Part shown: positions 1-7,510 of the stretch, in pieces
Layout of the letters: each line of letters starts with the position of its first letter
Position numbering within the stretch: position 1 is the first letter of the stretch
Assembly (NCBI GenBank): GCA_964475955.1
Contig: CAYYZY010000131.1
Span: 1 to 22,137 of the forward strand
Direction: 5' to 3'
Origin: DATKZH01 sp964475955
Lineage (GTDB): Bacteria > Planctomycetota > Planctomycetia > Pirellulales > Thermoguttaceae
Length of the DNA stretch: 22,137 bases
The notes under the pieces: model-generated
Seen by the model: the letters and a program-made list of their open reading frames with translations, nothing else
Told to the model about the DNA's origin: nothing
The model's database searches: none
Position numbers and translations under genes: made by a program

Positions 1-105
1 CGGGAGTCGGGAGAAGGGAGTCGGGAGTCGGGAGAAGGGAGTCGGGAGTCGGGAGAAGGGAGTCGGGAGTCGGGAGAAGGGAGTCGGGAGTGGGGAGAAG
101 GAAGG
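1..105. repeat. 21-bp tandem repeat, five copies
   Basis: Four identical 21-bp units (1-21, 22-42, 43-63, 64-84) and a fifth degenerate one (85-105). Each unit is itself made of 7-mers of the type GGGAGTC and GGGAGAA, so the array is a purine-rich, strongly strand-asymmetric minisatellite. It begins at the window edge and probably continues to the left. There is no spacer structure, so it is not a CRISPR. It decays into a G-run around 101-120. Confidence 0.9.
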
Positions 106-140
106 GGGGGGAGGAGGGAGCGCCGAGAAAGGGGCTCTCG

Positions 141-164
141 CAAAGACGCAGAGGCGCAAAGAAG
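141..164. repeat. Short CGCAAAG-type interspersed motif
   Basis: The stretch contains GCAAAGACGCAGAGGCGCAA, two variants of an (A)CGCAAAG(G/A) core in tandem. I recall similar CGCAAAG iterations as intergenic repeats in several bacterial phyla, but copy number in this genome cannot be judged from one window. Confidence 0.3.
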
Positions 165-249
165 AGGAAGAGGGGATTGAGGGTAGTTTCGATCAAGGAG
201 GACGGAGTTGGGCGAGCGCACGGGCCCGTTTAGCCGCCGACGGCACGTC

Positions 250-309
250 GGCGCCAATCCAATCGGCGCAGAATCAACCGGCACCAATCAACGCGGCGCA
301 CAACACGAC
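250..309. repeat. Degenerate 15-bp tandem repeat, four units
   Basis: Units 250-264, 265-279, 280-294 and 295-309 all follow the pattern GGCrCcnAATCaAnC, with the last one most diverged. It ends 43 bp before the chosen hydA start. The hydA frame stays open through it, but no start codon with a ribosome binding site is seen there, so it is treated as untranslated leader. Positions 1-352 otherwise hold no gene I can support. Confidence 0.6.
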
Positions 310-352
310 TGCCCACGACACCGCGGACCCCGAACACGCTACGGGTCGAATC

Positions 353-2110
353 ATGCGAAAGAAGCAGATCTCGCTGACGATCGACGGCAACCCGATGACC
401 GTCGACGAAGGCACCACGATCATGGAAGCGGCCGAGCAGCTCGGCATCCGCATCCCCCGGCTCTGCTACCACCCCGACCTGAGCCTGATGGGCTCCTGCC
501 GCGTGTGCATCGTCGAGGTCAAGGGGATGGGATACTACATGGCCTCGTGCAGCGTCCAGGTCTGGGAGGCAATGGAGGTCGAAACCAACTCGCCCGAAAT
601 CCGCCGGGCGCGGCGCGACATCGTCGAGCTGCTCCTGGACAATCACCCCCGCGACTGCCAGACCTGCGAGCGCGACGGCAACTGCGAGCTCCAGAACCTG
701 GCCTACTCGATGGGCGTGCGCCAGCGGCTCTTCGCGGGCCGGCGCAAGCGGTTCCCGATCGAGGACTCCAGCCATTCGGTCATCCGCGACCCCGAGAAGT
801 GCATCCTCTGCGGCCGGTGCGTGCGCGTGTGCGCCGAGATCCAGGGCGTGTACAACCTGAGCCAGCACGGGCGCGGGTTCGAAACGGTGGTCGGGCCGGC
901 CCACCTGGTGAACATGGACGACTCGGTCTGCATCCAGTGCGGCCAGTGCATCAACGTCTGCCCTACGGCGGCGTTTCTGGAGAAGCCCGAGACCGAGGCC
1001 GTGTGGAACGCCATCGCCGACCCGAAGCGGCACGTCGTGGTCCAAACCGCCCCCTCGATCCGCGCCGCCATCGGCGAAGGCTTCAGGATGGATCCGGGCA
1101 CGCCGGCCACGGGCAAAATGATCACGGCCCTGCGGCGGTTGGGGTTCGACGCGGTGTTCGACACCGACTTCGGCGCCGACCTGACGATCGTCGAAGAGGC
1201 CCACGAGTTCCTCACCCGGCTCAAGGAGGGCCCGCTGCCGATGATCACCTCCTGCTCGCCGGGCTGGATCAACTTCATGGAGAAGTTCTACCCGGAGCTG
1301 ATTTCGCACGCCTCGTCGTGCAAGTCGCCGATGAGCATGCTGTCGACGCTTTCGAAGACCTATTACGCCGAGCGCAAGGGCCTCGACCCGGCCGACATCT
1401 TCATGGTCGCCGTGATGCCCTGCGTGGCCAAGAAGTACGAGGCCGCCCGGCCCGAACACCAAATGCCCGGCGGTACCCGCTACACCGACGCCGTGCTCAC
1501 CACGCGCGAGCTGATCTGGATGATCAAGTGCTACGGCATCGACTTCGCCATGCTGGCCGACGGCCAATTCGACGACCCCCTGGGCGTGGCGAGCGGGGCG
1601 GGAGACATCTTCGGCACCACCGGCGGGGTGATGGAGGCCACCCTCCGCGCGGCCAGCGAGCTGGTCACCGGCAAGCCGGCCGACCGGCTCGAATTCACCG
1701 AGGTCCGCGCCGTCGAGGGCCTGCGGGAAACGTACGTGGCCATCGGCGAGCACAACATCCACGTCGGCGTGGCCAACGGGCTGACCAACGCCAAGGTCCT
1801 GTTGGACAAGATCATCCGCCGCGAGGAGGAATTCCACGTGATCGAGGTGATGGCCTGCCCCGGCGGCTGCATCGGCGGGGGCGGGCAGCCGTATCCGCGG
1901 CCCGGCGTCAAGGTGCTCGATCCCGAGCTGTTGCGCAAGCGGGCCGGCGCCCTCTACTCGATCGACAGCGGCAAGAAGCTCCGCAAGTCGTACGAAAACC
2001 CCGCCATCGAAGAGCTCTACGACGCGTACCTGGGCGGGCCCGGCTCGGAAAAGGCCCACGAACTGCTCCACACGCACTACACCCCCACGCTCCCCCGAGG
2101 CATCCGATGA
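353..2110 (+). CDS. hydA: [FeFe] hydrogenase catalytic subunit (HydA/HndD-like, NAD(P)-linked multimeric type)
   Basis: 585 aa, the same modular layout and size as clostridial CpI and HndD. N-terminal [2Fe-2S] domain (C38, C49, C52, C66); His-ligated [4Fe-4S] site (H98, C102, C105, C111); two ferredoxin [4Fe-4S] motifs (C150/153/156/160 and C193/196/199/203); H-cluster domain with L1 TSCSPGW (299-305), L2 MPCVAKKYE (355-363) and L3 EVMACPGGCIGGGGQP (498-513); then the small-subunit tail (about 540-575). It should interconvert protons and H2 with electrons relayed through the iron-sulfur domains, in the cytoplasm. Oddity: L1 has Ser302 where TSCCPxW has the second Cys, while an extra Cys323 lies in SSCKSP. 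The start is the first ATG before the ferredoxin domain; no strong Shine-Dalgarno is seen. The stop overlaps the next start (ATGA), so the two subunits are translationally coupled. Confidence 0.93.
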   Translation: MRKKQISLTIDGNPMTVDEGTTIMEAAEQLGIRIPRLCYHPDLSLMGSCRVCIVEVKGMGYYMASCSVQVWEAMEVETNSPEIRRARRDIVELLLDNHPRDCQTCERDGNCELQNLAYSMGVRQRLFAGRRKRFPIEDSSHSVIRDPEKCILCGRCVRVCAEIQGVYNLSQHGRGFETVVGPAHLVNMDDSVCIQCGQCINVCPTAAFLEKPETEAVWNAIADPKRHVVVQTAPSIRAAIGEGFRMDPGTPATGKMITALRRLGFDAVFDTDFGADLTIVEEAHEFLTRLKEGPLPMITSCSPGWINFMEKFYPELISHASSCKSPMSMLSTLSKTYYAERKGLDPADIFMVAVMPCVAKKYEAARPEHQMPGGTRYTDAVLTTRELIWMIKCYGIDFAMLADGQFDDPLGVASGAGDIFGTTGGVMEATLRAASELVTGKPADRLEFTEVRAVEGLRETYVAIGEHNIHVGVANGLTNAKVLLDKIIRREEEFHVIEVMACPGGCIGGGGQPYPRPGVKVLDPELLRKRAGALYSIDSGKKLRKSYENPAIEELYDAYLGGPGSEKAHELLHTHYTPTLPRGIR

Positions 2111-2643
2111 GTACGTCGACCGACAACTGGCAAGAGGTCCAGGCGTCCGCCCGCGAGACGCTGGGCGACGAAATCGCCGACTTCATCGACGCGTGCCGCC
2201 GCGGCCCCGAGCCGGAAAGCCAACTGATCGCCGTGTTGCACCGGGTGCAGGACCGGTTCGGCCACCTCGGCGGCGAGCAGCTCGACGCGGTGGCCCAACG
2301 GATGCAGGTGCCGGCGGCCAAGGTGGCGGGCGTGGCCAGCTTCTACCACTTCTTCCGCCTCAAGCCGCGCGGCCGGTTCATGATCCACGTCTGCCTGGGC
2401 ACGGCGTGCTACGTGAAGGGGGCCGACCGCGTCGCCCAGCGACTGATCGACGAGCTGGGCATCACCTGGGGCGAAACGAGCACCGACGGCATCTTCACGC
2501 TCGAAGGCTCCCGCTGCCTCGGCACCTGCGGCCTCGCCCCGGTCGTCATGGTCGACGACCAGATCCACGGCAACGTCACCCCCGACGAAGTCCCCATCAT
2601 CCTCGAGCAGTATCTCAAGAAGGCGCGGGCGGAGGGGGAGTAG
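2107..2643 (+). CDS. hydC: NuoE/HydC-like thioredoxin-fold [2Fe-2S] subunit of the hydrogenase
   Basis: 178 aa. Helical N-terminus (about 15-80), then a thioredoxin-like [2Fe-2S] domain with ligands C96, C101 (CLGTAC) and C137, C141 (CLGTC), the signature of the 24-kDa NADH dehydrogenase subunit family (NuoE, HndA, HydC). In multimeric and electron-bifurcating hydrogenases this subunit accompanies a flavin subunit (NuoF/HydB) that handles NAD(P)H. The ATG at 2107 overlaps the hydA stop by 4 nt, so the pair is one operon. A much longer open frame runs back to 208, but it is antiparallel noise over hydA. No NuoF-like gene follows: the next gene is on the other strand. Confidence 0.92.
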   Translation: MSTSTDNWQEVQASARETLGDEIADFIDACRRGPEPESQLIAVLHRVQDRFGHLGGEQLDAVAQRMQVPAAKVAGVASFYHFFRLKPRGRFMIHVCLGTACYVKGADRVAQRLIDELGITWGETSTDGIFTLEGSRCLGTCGLAPVVMVDDQIHGNVTPDEVPIILEQYLKKARAEGE

Positions 2644-2665
2644 CCGGGCGGCCCCGTTTGGGTGG

Positions 2666-2732
2666 CTGGGGTCGAGCGGCAAGGAACGAGAACGAGCGGC
2701 GAGCCCCCAGCGGATGCCCAACGGGGGCCGCT
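2666..2732. repeat. Imperfect hairpins after hydC (possible terminator or dispersed repeat)
   Basis: CTGGGG at 2666-2671 pairs with CCCCAG at 2705-2710. Alternatively AGCGG (2695-2699) plus CCCCC (2704-2708) pairs with GGGGGCCGCT (2723-2732). No T-run follows. It may end the hydrogenase transcript or be an intergenic palindrome family. The rest of 2733-2821 is C/A-rich low complexity with CAACCCT-like iterations (about 2784-2856, entering the end of the next gene). Confidence 0.35.
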
Positions 2733-2821
2733 CACGTGCACTCGCTGACAAGCAGCCAGTCGCACCCGAGGCACCCTACGTCACTTTCCGCCCCAACTTC
2801 GCCCCCACGCACCCTCAACCC

Positions 2822-4090
2822 TCATCGCTCAACCCAACCCTCCACCCTCCTTCCCCCGTGCCAGGCGGCGATCACGGGGAGGTCGGAGTCGAAGAGCAGT
2901 TCGTGCGGGTCGCGCGCGTCGCGGTCGGGGAGGGCGATGGCGGCCAGGTCAGCGCGTTTGCCCGGCTCCAGCGTGCCGAAGGCGTGGTGGCGACCGAGCG
3001 CCCGGGCGCCGAAGAGCGTGCCCAGCCGGAGCACGGTCGACGGAGCGATCGCGGGGAATCGGCGGGCGACGAACCGCATTTCGGCCAGCACGCTCAGGTC
3101 GGGCGAGGAGGCCCGGCTGTCGGTGCCCAGCGCGACCGTGGCCCCCGCCGACAGAAGCTTCGCCAGCGGGTAGTCGGGGTGCCGGAAGTGGGCGTGCGTT
3201 CGCGGGCAGTAGACCACGGCCATGCGGTCGGCCCGCTCGGCCAGGAAGGCGATCTCCTCGTCGTCCAGGTAGTTGCCGTGGATCACCAGGGCGCGGTCGG
3301 CCCGGGCAAGTTCGCGGAGGGAGTCCAACGGGCGGCGGCCGCCGGGGGACGTTTCGGCGTCCCACGCGTCGAAGCGCTGGAGCAACTCGCGAAGCGGGCC
3401 CGTGCCCGAGCCGAGCAGTTCCATCTCTTCCGGCGACTCGGCCAGGTGGAACGCGACGGGCACGCGCCGGCTCCGCGAGAGCTCCACCGCCTCGCGCAGA
3501 AGCCGCGCATGCACGCTGTACGGGGCGTGCGGACTCAGCCCGGGCTGCCAACCGGGCGACCCTCCGCCCGACGCCGTGTGCTCGCGCGCCGGCTCCATCG
3601 CCGGGTCGACGCGCTCGGCCGTCGGCCCGATCAGCTCCAGGAAGACGGTCGACGCGACCTCGGCGCTTCGGAACGCTTCGACCGGCCAGCCGGGTTGCGC
3701 GATCTCGCCCAACAGGGCCGTGCCGCAGGCGATGCTCTGGCGCAGCCCGGCGCCCACGGCCTCGTGCGGTTGCCGGTCGGGCCGTCGGCGAACGCGCATC
3801 AGCTCGCCGATCCAGTCGGCGAGGGCTATGCCCGGCGTGCCGAGCGGCTCGGCCAGGTCGCTGAACTCCAGGTGCGTGTGCGCGTTGACCAGGCCCGGCA
3901 CGAGGGCCGCCCCCTCACAGTGCTCGACCCGGTCGGCCGGCGTGCCGGTTCCCACGGCGACAATCCGATCGCCCTCGATGGTGACCACCCCGTCGCGAAT
4001 CGGCGGGCTGCTCACGGGGAAGACGTACCGGGCCTTGAGGGCGAATATCCCCCCAGGGGCGCGATCCTCCGGGCTTCGGGGAGTTCCCAT
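2822..4090 (-). CDS. Amidohydrolase-superfamily deaminase (MtaD/aminofutalosine deaminase-like)
   Basis: 422 aa, ATG at 4090. Metal-dependent TIM-barrel hydrolase: N-terminal beta-sandwich (about 15-65) with VPGLVNAHTH, where H71 and H73 bind metal; HAPYS (188-192); H215 in FHLAES; H271 in IHGNYL; CPRTHAHF (295-302); metal-binding D324 in GTDSRASSPD. The C-terminal GTLEPGKRADL returns to the small composite domain. HxH plus GTDSxAS is typical of the cytosine deaminase / MTA-SAH deaminase / aminodeoxyfutalosine deaminase branch; the exact substrate cannot be read from sequence. A futalosine-pathway role is possible, since that menaquinone route is common in planctomycetes, but this is inference. 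Its start lies 2 nt after the uvrC stop, so the genes are co-transcribed and probably coupled. The open frame extending to 4900 is a shadow over uvrC. Confidence 0.85.
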   Translation of the reverse strand: MGTPRSPEDRAPGGIFALKARYVFPVSSPPIRDGVVTIEGDRIVAVGTGTPADRVEHCEGAALVPGLVNAHTHLEFSDLAEPLGTPGIALADWIGELMRVRRRPDRQPHEAVGAGLRQSIACGTALLGEIAQPGWPVEAFRSAEVASTVFLELIGPTAERVDPAMEPAREHTASGGGSPGWQPGLSPHAPYSVHARLLREAVELSRSRRVPVAFHLAESPEEMELLGSGTGPLRELLQRFDAWDAETSPGGRRPLDSLRELARADRALVIHGNYLDDEEIAFLAERADRMAVVYCPRTHAHFRHPDYPLAKLLSAGATVALGTDSRASSPDLSVLAEMRFVARRFPAIAPSTVLRLGTLFGARALGRHHAFGTLEPGKRADLAAIALPDRDARDPHELLFDSDLPVIAAWHGGRRVEGWVER

Positions 4091-4092
4091 CG

Positions 4093-5421
4093 TCACTCCC
4101 CCAGTGTCGACTTGCGCCGCAGGATGTGGTGGTAGTGCTGGGCGAAGCGATGGGCCTCGTCGCGCACGTACTGGAGCAGGCGGAGCGCGTACGAGTGGCG
4201 GCTGAGCCGGAGCGGCTCGTCGCGCCCGGCGGTGAAGATCTCCTCTTCGCGCTTGGCCAGCGAGAGGACGGTCGGCGGCTCGATCGCCAGCGCGCTGAAG
4301 GCCGCCAGGGCCGCGTTGAGCTGGCCGCGGCCGCCATCGATCAAGAGGAGGTCGGGGAAGACGTCGCCCTCGTCGCTGAGCCGCTGGAAGCGCCGGGCGA
4401 CGACCTCGCGGATGCTGGCCGTGTCGTCGGGTCCCGCGACCGAGCGGATGCGGTACCGCTTGTAGCCCGGCTTGAACGGCAGCCCGTCGATGAACTGCAC
4501 CAGGCTGGCGACGGTCTCCGCGCCGGCCAGGTGGGCGATGTCGACGCCCTCGATCGAGCGGGGCCTGGCGGCCAGGCGGAGCACCTTCTGGAGCCCGGCG
4601 AGCCCCTTCTTCGGGTCGACGGGGAACACTTCGGGCTGCACGTGGGTGTCGAGTTCGCCGCGCTGGTCGAGCGTCTCCAGGAGGCGGATCTCGTCGCGGA
4701 GCCGGGCGGCCTCCTCGTAGCGCAGCTCGGCGGCGGCGGCCTCCATTTCCCGGCGCATCTCGGCCAGTAGCGACTTCTTGTTGCCTTCGAGGAACCGCTG
4801 GAGCCGGCGGACGTCCCGGCGGTACTCCTCCTTGGTGATTCTCAGGTTGCAGGGCGCCGAACACTGGCGGATCGACGCCAACAGGCACGGCCGGAACCAC
4901 CGCCAGCGCTCGTCGCCCTCGGAAATGTCGAGCGTGCAGGTGCGGAACCGGAAGATCTTCTGAAGCACCTGGATCGCCCCGCGCAGCCCGCCCGCGCTGG
5001 CGAACGGCCCGTACAGCTTGGTGCCGCGGTCCTTGGGCTCCCGGGTGAAGCCGACGCGGGGGAAGTCCTCCCGGGTGTGTATCTCCAGGTAGGGGAAGGT
5101 TTTACCGTCCTTGAGGTCCTGGTTGAACTTGGGCTGGATGTCTTTGACCAGGCGGGCCTCGATCAGCAGGGCGTCGACCTCGCTTTCGGCTTCGAGGTAG
5201 TCGACGTCGCGGATTTCCTGCACGAGCCGGGCGGTACGCGGGTCCTCGGCGGCCGCCCTGAGGAAGTAGCTCCCGGCCCGATTGCGGAGGTCCTTGGCCT
5301 TACCCACGTAGATCACCCGGCCGGCGCCGTCCTTCATCAGGTAGACCCCGGGCGCATGCGGGAAGGAGCGGACCTTTTGGGCGGCTTGGGAGGCGTCGTC
5401 GGGGCACGACTCTTCCGTCAC
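4093..5421 (-). CDS. uvrC: UvrC excinuclease subunit without C-terminal HhH domain
   Basis: 442 aa, GTG start at 5421 with GGAG 6 nt upstream. It makes the dual incisions of nucleotide excision repair together with UvrA and UvrB. Visible parts: GIY-YIG nuclease (PGVY 24-27, YVG 38-40, R46, acidic residues 77-88); a cysteine set C162/C179/C187/C191 like the UvrC iron-sulfur site; a UVR domain (about 222-252, LRYEEAARLRDEI); and the RNase H-like 5' nuclease with D294 (GVDIAHLAG), D362 (LLLIDGGRGQLNAA) and H424 (DEAHRFA). Canonical UvrC (about 600 aa) continues with an IPGIGPKRR-type (HhH)2 module; this one stops right after the RNase H fold (HYHHILRRKSTLGE). I think the short form may be normal for planctomycetes, because the stop falls exactly at a domain edge. 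Confidence 0.93.
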   Translation of the reverse strand: MTEESCPDDASQAAQKVRSFPHAPGVYLMKDGAGRVIYVGKAKDLRNRAGSYFLRAAAEDPRTARLVQEIRDVDYLEAESEVDALLIEARLVKDIQPKFNQDLKDGKTFPYLEIHTREDFPRVGFTREPKDRGTKLYGPFASAGGLRGAIQVLQKIFRFRTCTLDISEGDERWRWFRPCLLASIRQCSAPCNLRITKEEYRRDVRRLQRFLEGNKKSLLAEMRREMEAAAAELRYEEAARLRDEIRLLETLDQRGELDTHVQPEVFPVDPKKGLAGLQKVLRLAARPRSIEGVDIAHLAGAETVASLVQFIDGLPFKPGYKRYRIRSVAGPDDTASIREVVARRFQRLSDEGDVFPDLLLIDGGRGQLNAALAAFSALAIEPPTVLSLAKREEEIFTAGRDEPLRLSRHSYALRLLQYVRDEAHRFAQHYHHILRRKSTLGE

Positions 5422-5487
5422 GGGAAGCTCCGTCGGTTGAGACGAAAAGTCGGTTTCGCGGGAATATGTTGGTCAGACCTCTTGATC

Positions 5488-5517
5488 ATTATAGGGCAAC
5501 TGCGCGGGAATCGAGCC
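5488..5517 (-). promoter_or_regulatory. Candidate uvrC promoter
   Basis: Read on the minus strand there is a perfect TATAAT (forward ATTATA, 5488-5493) about 67 nt upstream of the uvrC start. The -35 region at a 15-18 nt spacing is poor (TCGATT-like). Elsewhere in the 465-bp gap 5422-5886 I see only the promoter candidate for the next plus-strand gene. Confidence 0.4.
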
Positions 5518-5599
5518 GTGGAGGGCGCGGCCTGCATCCCCTCGAATGAGCGGCAAGGGTAGCGGGGGGCGCGAAAGTCAAAGAAGTGTCGCCCGTTGC

Positions 5600-5629
5600 T
5601 TGCAATGGGCGCGCGGATCGGATTACAAT
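5600..5629 (+). promoter_or_regulatory. Candidate sigma70-type promoter for the lipoprotein/DUF1559 genes
   Basis: TTGCAA (5600-5605) and TACAAT (5624-5629) are separated by 18 bp. This would give a leader of roughly 250 nt before the lipoprotein start at 5887. The hexamers are 4/6 and 5/6 matches, in otherwise GC-rich DNA. Confidence 0.35.
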
Positions 5630-5886
5630 CTGGGCGTCGTGACGAGCGTGCGGCTCTCTGGGGATTGACGGGGTGGTGACTTGTCGCGAAGGGGTTCCCT
5701 TGCTCTTGCGCTCCTTGGTCTCAAGGGGTCTATGCGCGTTCCGCTTGGATCGATTGCCCCGTCGCAAGCCGATCGGTGGGTTCTGGTGCCCTTATTTCCC
5801 CGTTGCTCGGAAGCCGAGCGCGCTTTCGCAATTGCGTGAGGCAGTACGATACCGGGTGGTCTCTGCAAGAAGGGAAGTGAAGTACG

Positions 5887-6324
5887 ATGAGCAGAACACT
5901 ATTGCTGGGTGCGGTCGCGGTCTCCTGTATCGGTCTGGTGCTGGCCCCCGGTTGCGAACAGGGCGGGGCCGACGGACGACAGGCGGTCTCGGGAACCGTG
6001 ACGTTCGAGGGCGCCCCCCTGGACCAAGGATCGATCGAGTTCACGTCGACCGGCGAAGGGCCGGCGGTCTTCACCGGCGCAATGATCGAGAACGGGAAGT
6101 ACAGTGTGCCCGCCGACCAGGGGCTGCCGCCCGGCACGTACCTGGTCAAGATCTCCTCGGCAGCCGAGGACCCTTCGGCCCCGGCTCCCGAGATGCCCGG
6201 AATGCCCGAAGAGGGGGCGGAAGGGGCGCAGGAGCGGATCCCCGCGGAATACAACACGGAAAGCACGCAGGAGGTGACCGTCACGGCGGACGGCGAGAAC
6301 AAGTTCGATTTCAACATTCAGTAG
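5887..6324 (+). CDS. Small lipoprotein with transthyretin-like beta domain
   Basis: 145 aa. Hydrophobic signal peptide (about 3-20) ending in LAPGC, a lipobox-like site with Cys23 as lipidated residue (Pro at -2 is unusual). The mature part reads VSGTVTFEGAPLDQGSIEFTS followed by GKYSVP and PPGTYLVKI, the pattern of small Cna-B/carboxypeptidase-regulatory-like beta sandwiches that planctomycetes encode in large numbers. A low-complexity acidic Pro/Glu/Met stretch (about 98-117) is followed by a last strand (EVTVTADGENKFDFNI). It has a purine-rich GGGAAG-type ribosome site. It lies 84 bp before the DUF1559 gene in the same direction, a frequent pairing in planctomycetes. Envelope-associated; function unknown. 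Confidence 0.8.
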   Translation: MSRTLLLGAVAVSCIGLVLAPGCEQGGADGRQAVSGTVTFEGAPLDQGSIEFTSTGEGPAVFTGAMIENGKYSVPADQGLPPGTYLVKISSAAEDPSAPAPEMPGMPEEGAEGAQERIPAEYNTESTQEVTVTADGENKFDFNIQ

Positions 6325-6408
6325 CCTTATCACCGTGCGGGGGCGGAGCCGTGGCGGCGTGATCGCGGCCCTGCGTTCGCGGTCTCATCAAATCTGGGGA
6401 GGATAGTG

Positions 6409-7326
<918 letters not shown>

Positions 7327-7358
7327 GCGATCGGAGTGCGGTGGTACGCCCTGGGAAA

Positions 7359-7388
7359 CGAAGGGCGCGGTACGCAACGCGCCCTTCG
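7359..7388. terminator. 11-bp hairpin between convergent genes
   Basis: Perfect arms CGAAGGGCGCG (7359-7369) and CGCGCCCTTCG (7378-7388) with an 8-nt loop. It sits 33 bp after the DUF1559 stop and before the 3' end of the convergent ceramidase-like gene. No T-run follows on either side, so it may act as a weak bidirectional terminator or 3'-end stabiliser. Confidence 0.65.
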
Positions 7389-7510
7389 CTTGGACTCAGG
7401 CACATCCCACCCTTGGTGAACAGCGTGATGGAACAGGGCGCGCGGAGCGTCGCCCACCGCGTTGCGGGGCGGAGCGCCGTGACGATCGGCGGCCTATTGG
7501 CCGGCAAACG

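Noticed and set aside
1..105. CRISPR array at the left edge
   Set aside because: Units are contiguous with no spacers and no cas genes are nearby; it is a tandem minisatellite.
208..2106. Long open plus frame upstream of hydC, starting with TTG after AAGGAGGA (195-202)
   Set aside because: It overlaps hydA, whose motifs are unmistakable; the translation is Arg/Pro/Gly-rich noise caused by high GC. Only the hydC part from 2107 is real.
4091..4900. N-terminal extension of the amidohydrolase frame to 4900
   Set aside because: It lies antisense-frame over uvrC and is low-complexity Arg/Pro; ATG 4090 directly after the uvrC stop is the natural start.
5673..6362. 229-codon plus frame overlapping the lipoprotein gene
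   Set aside because: No motif or ribosome site; it is the +1 shadow of the 5887-6324 gene.
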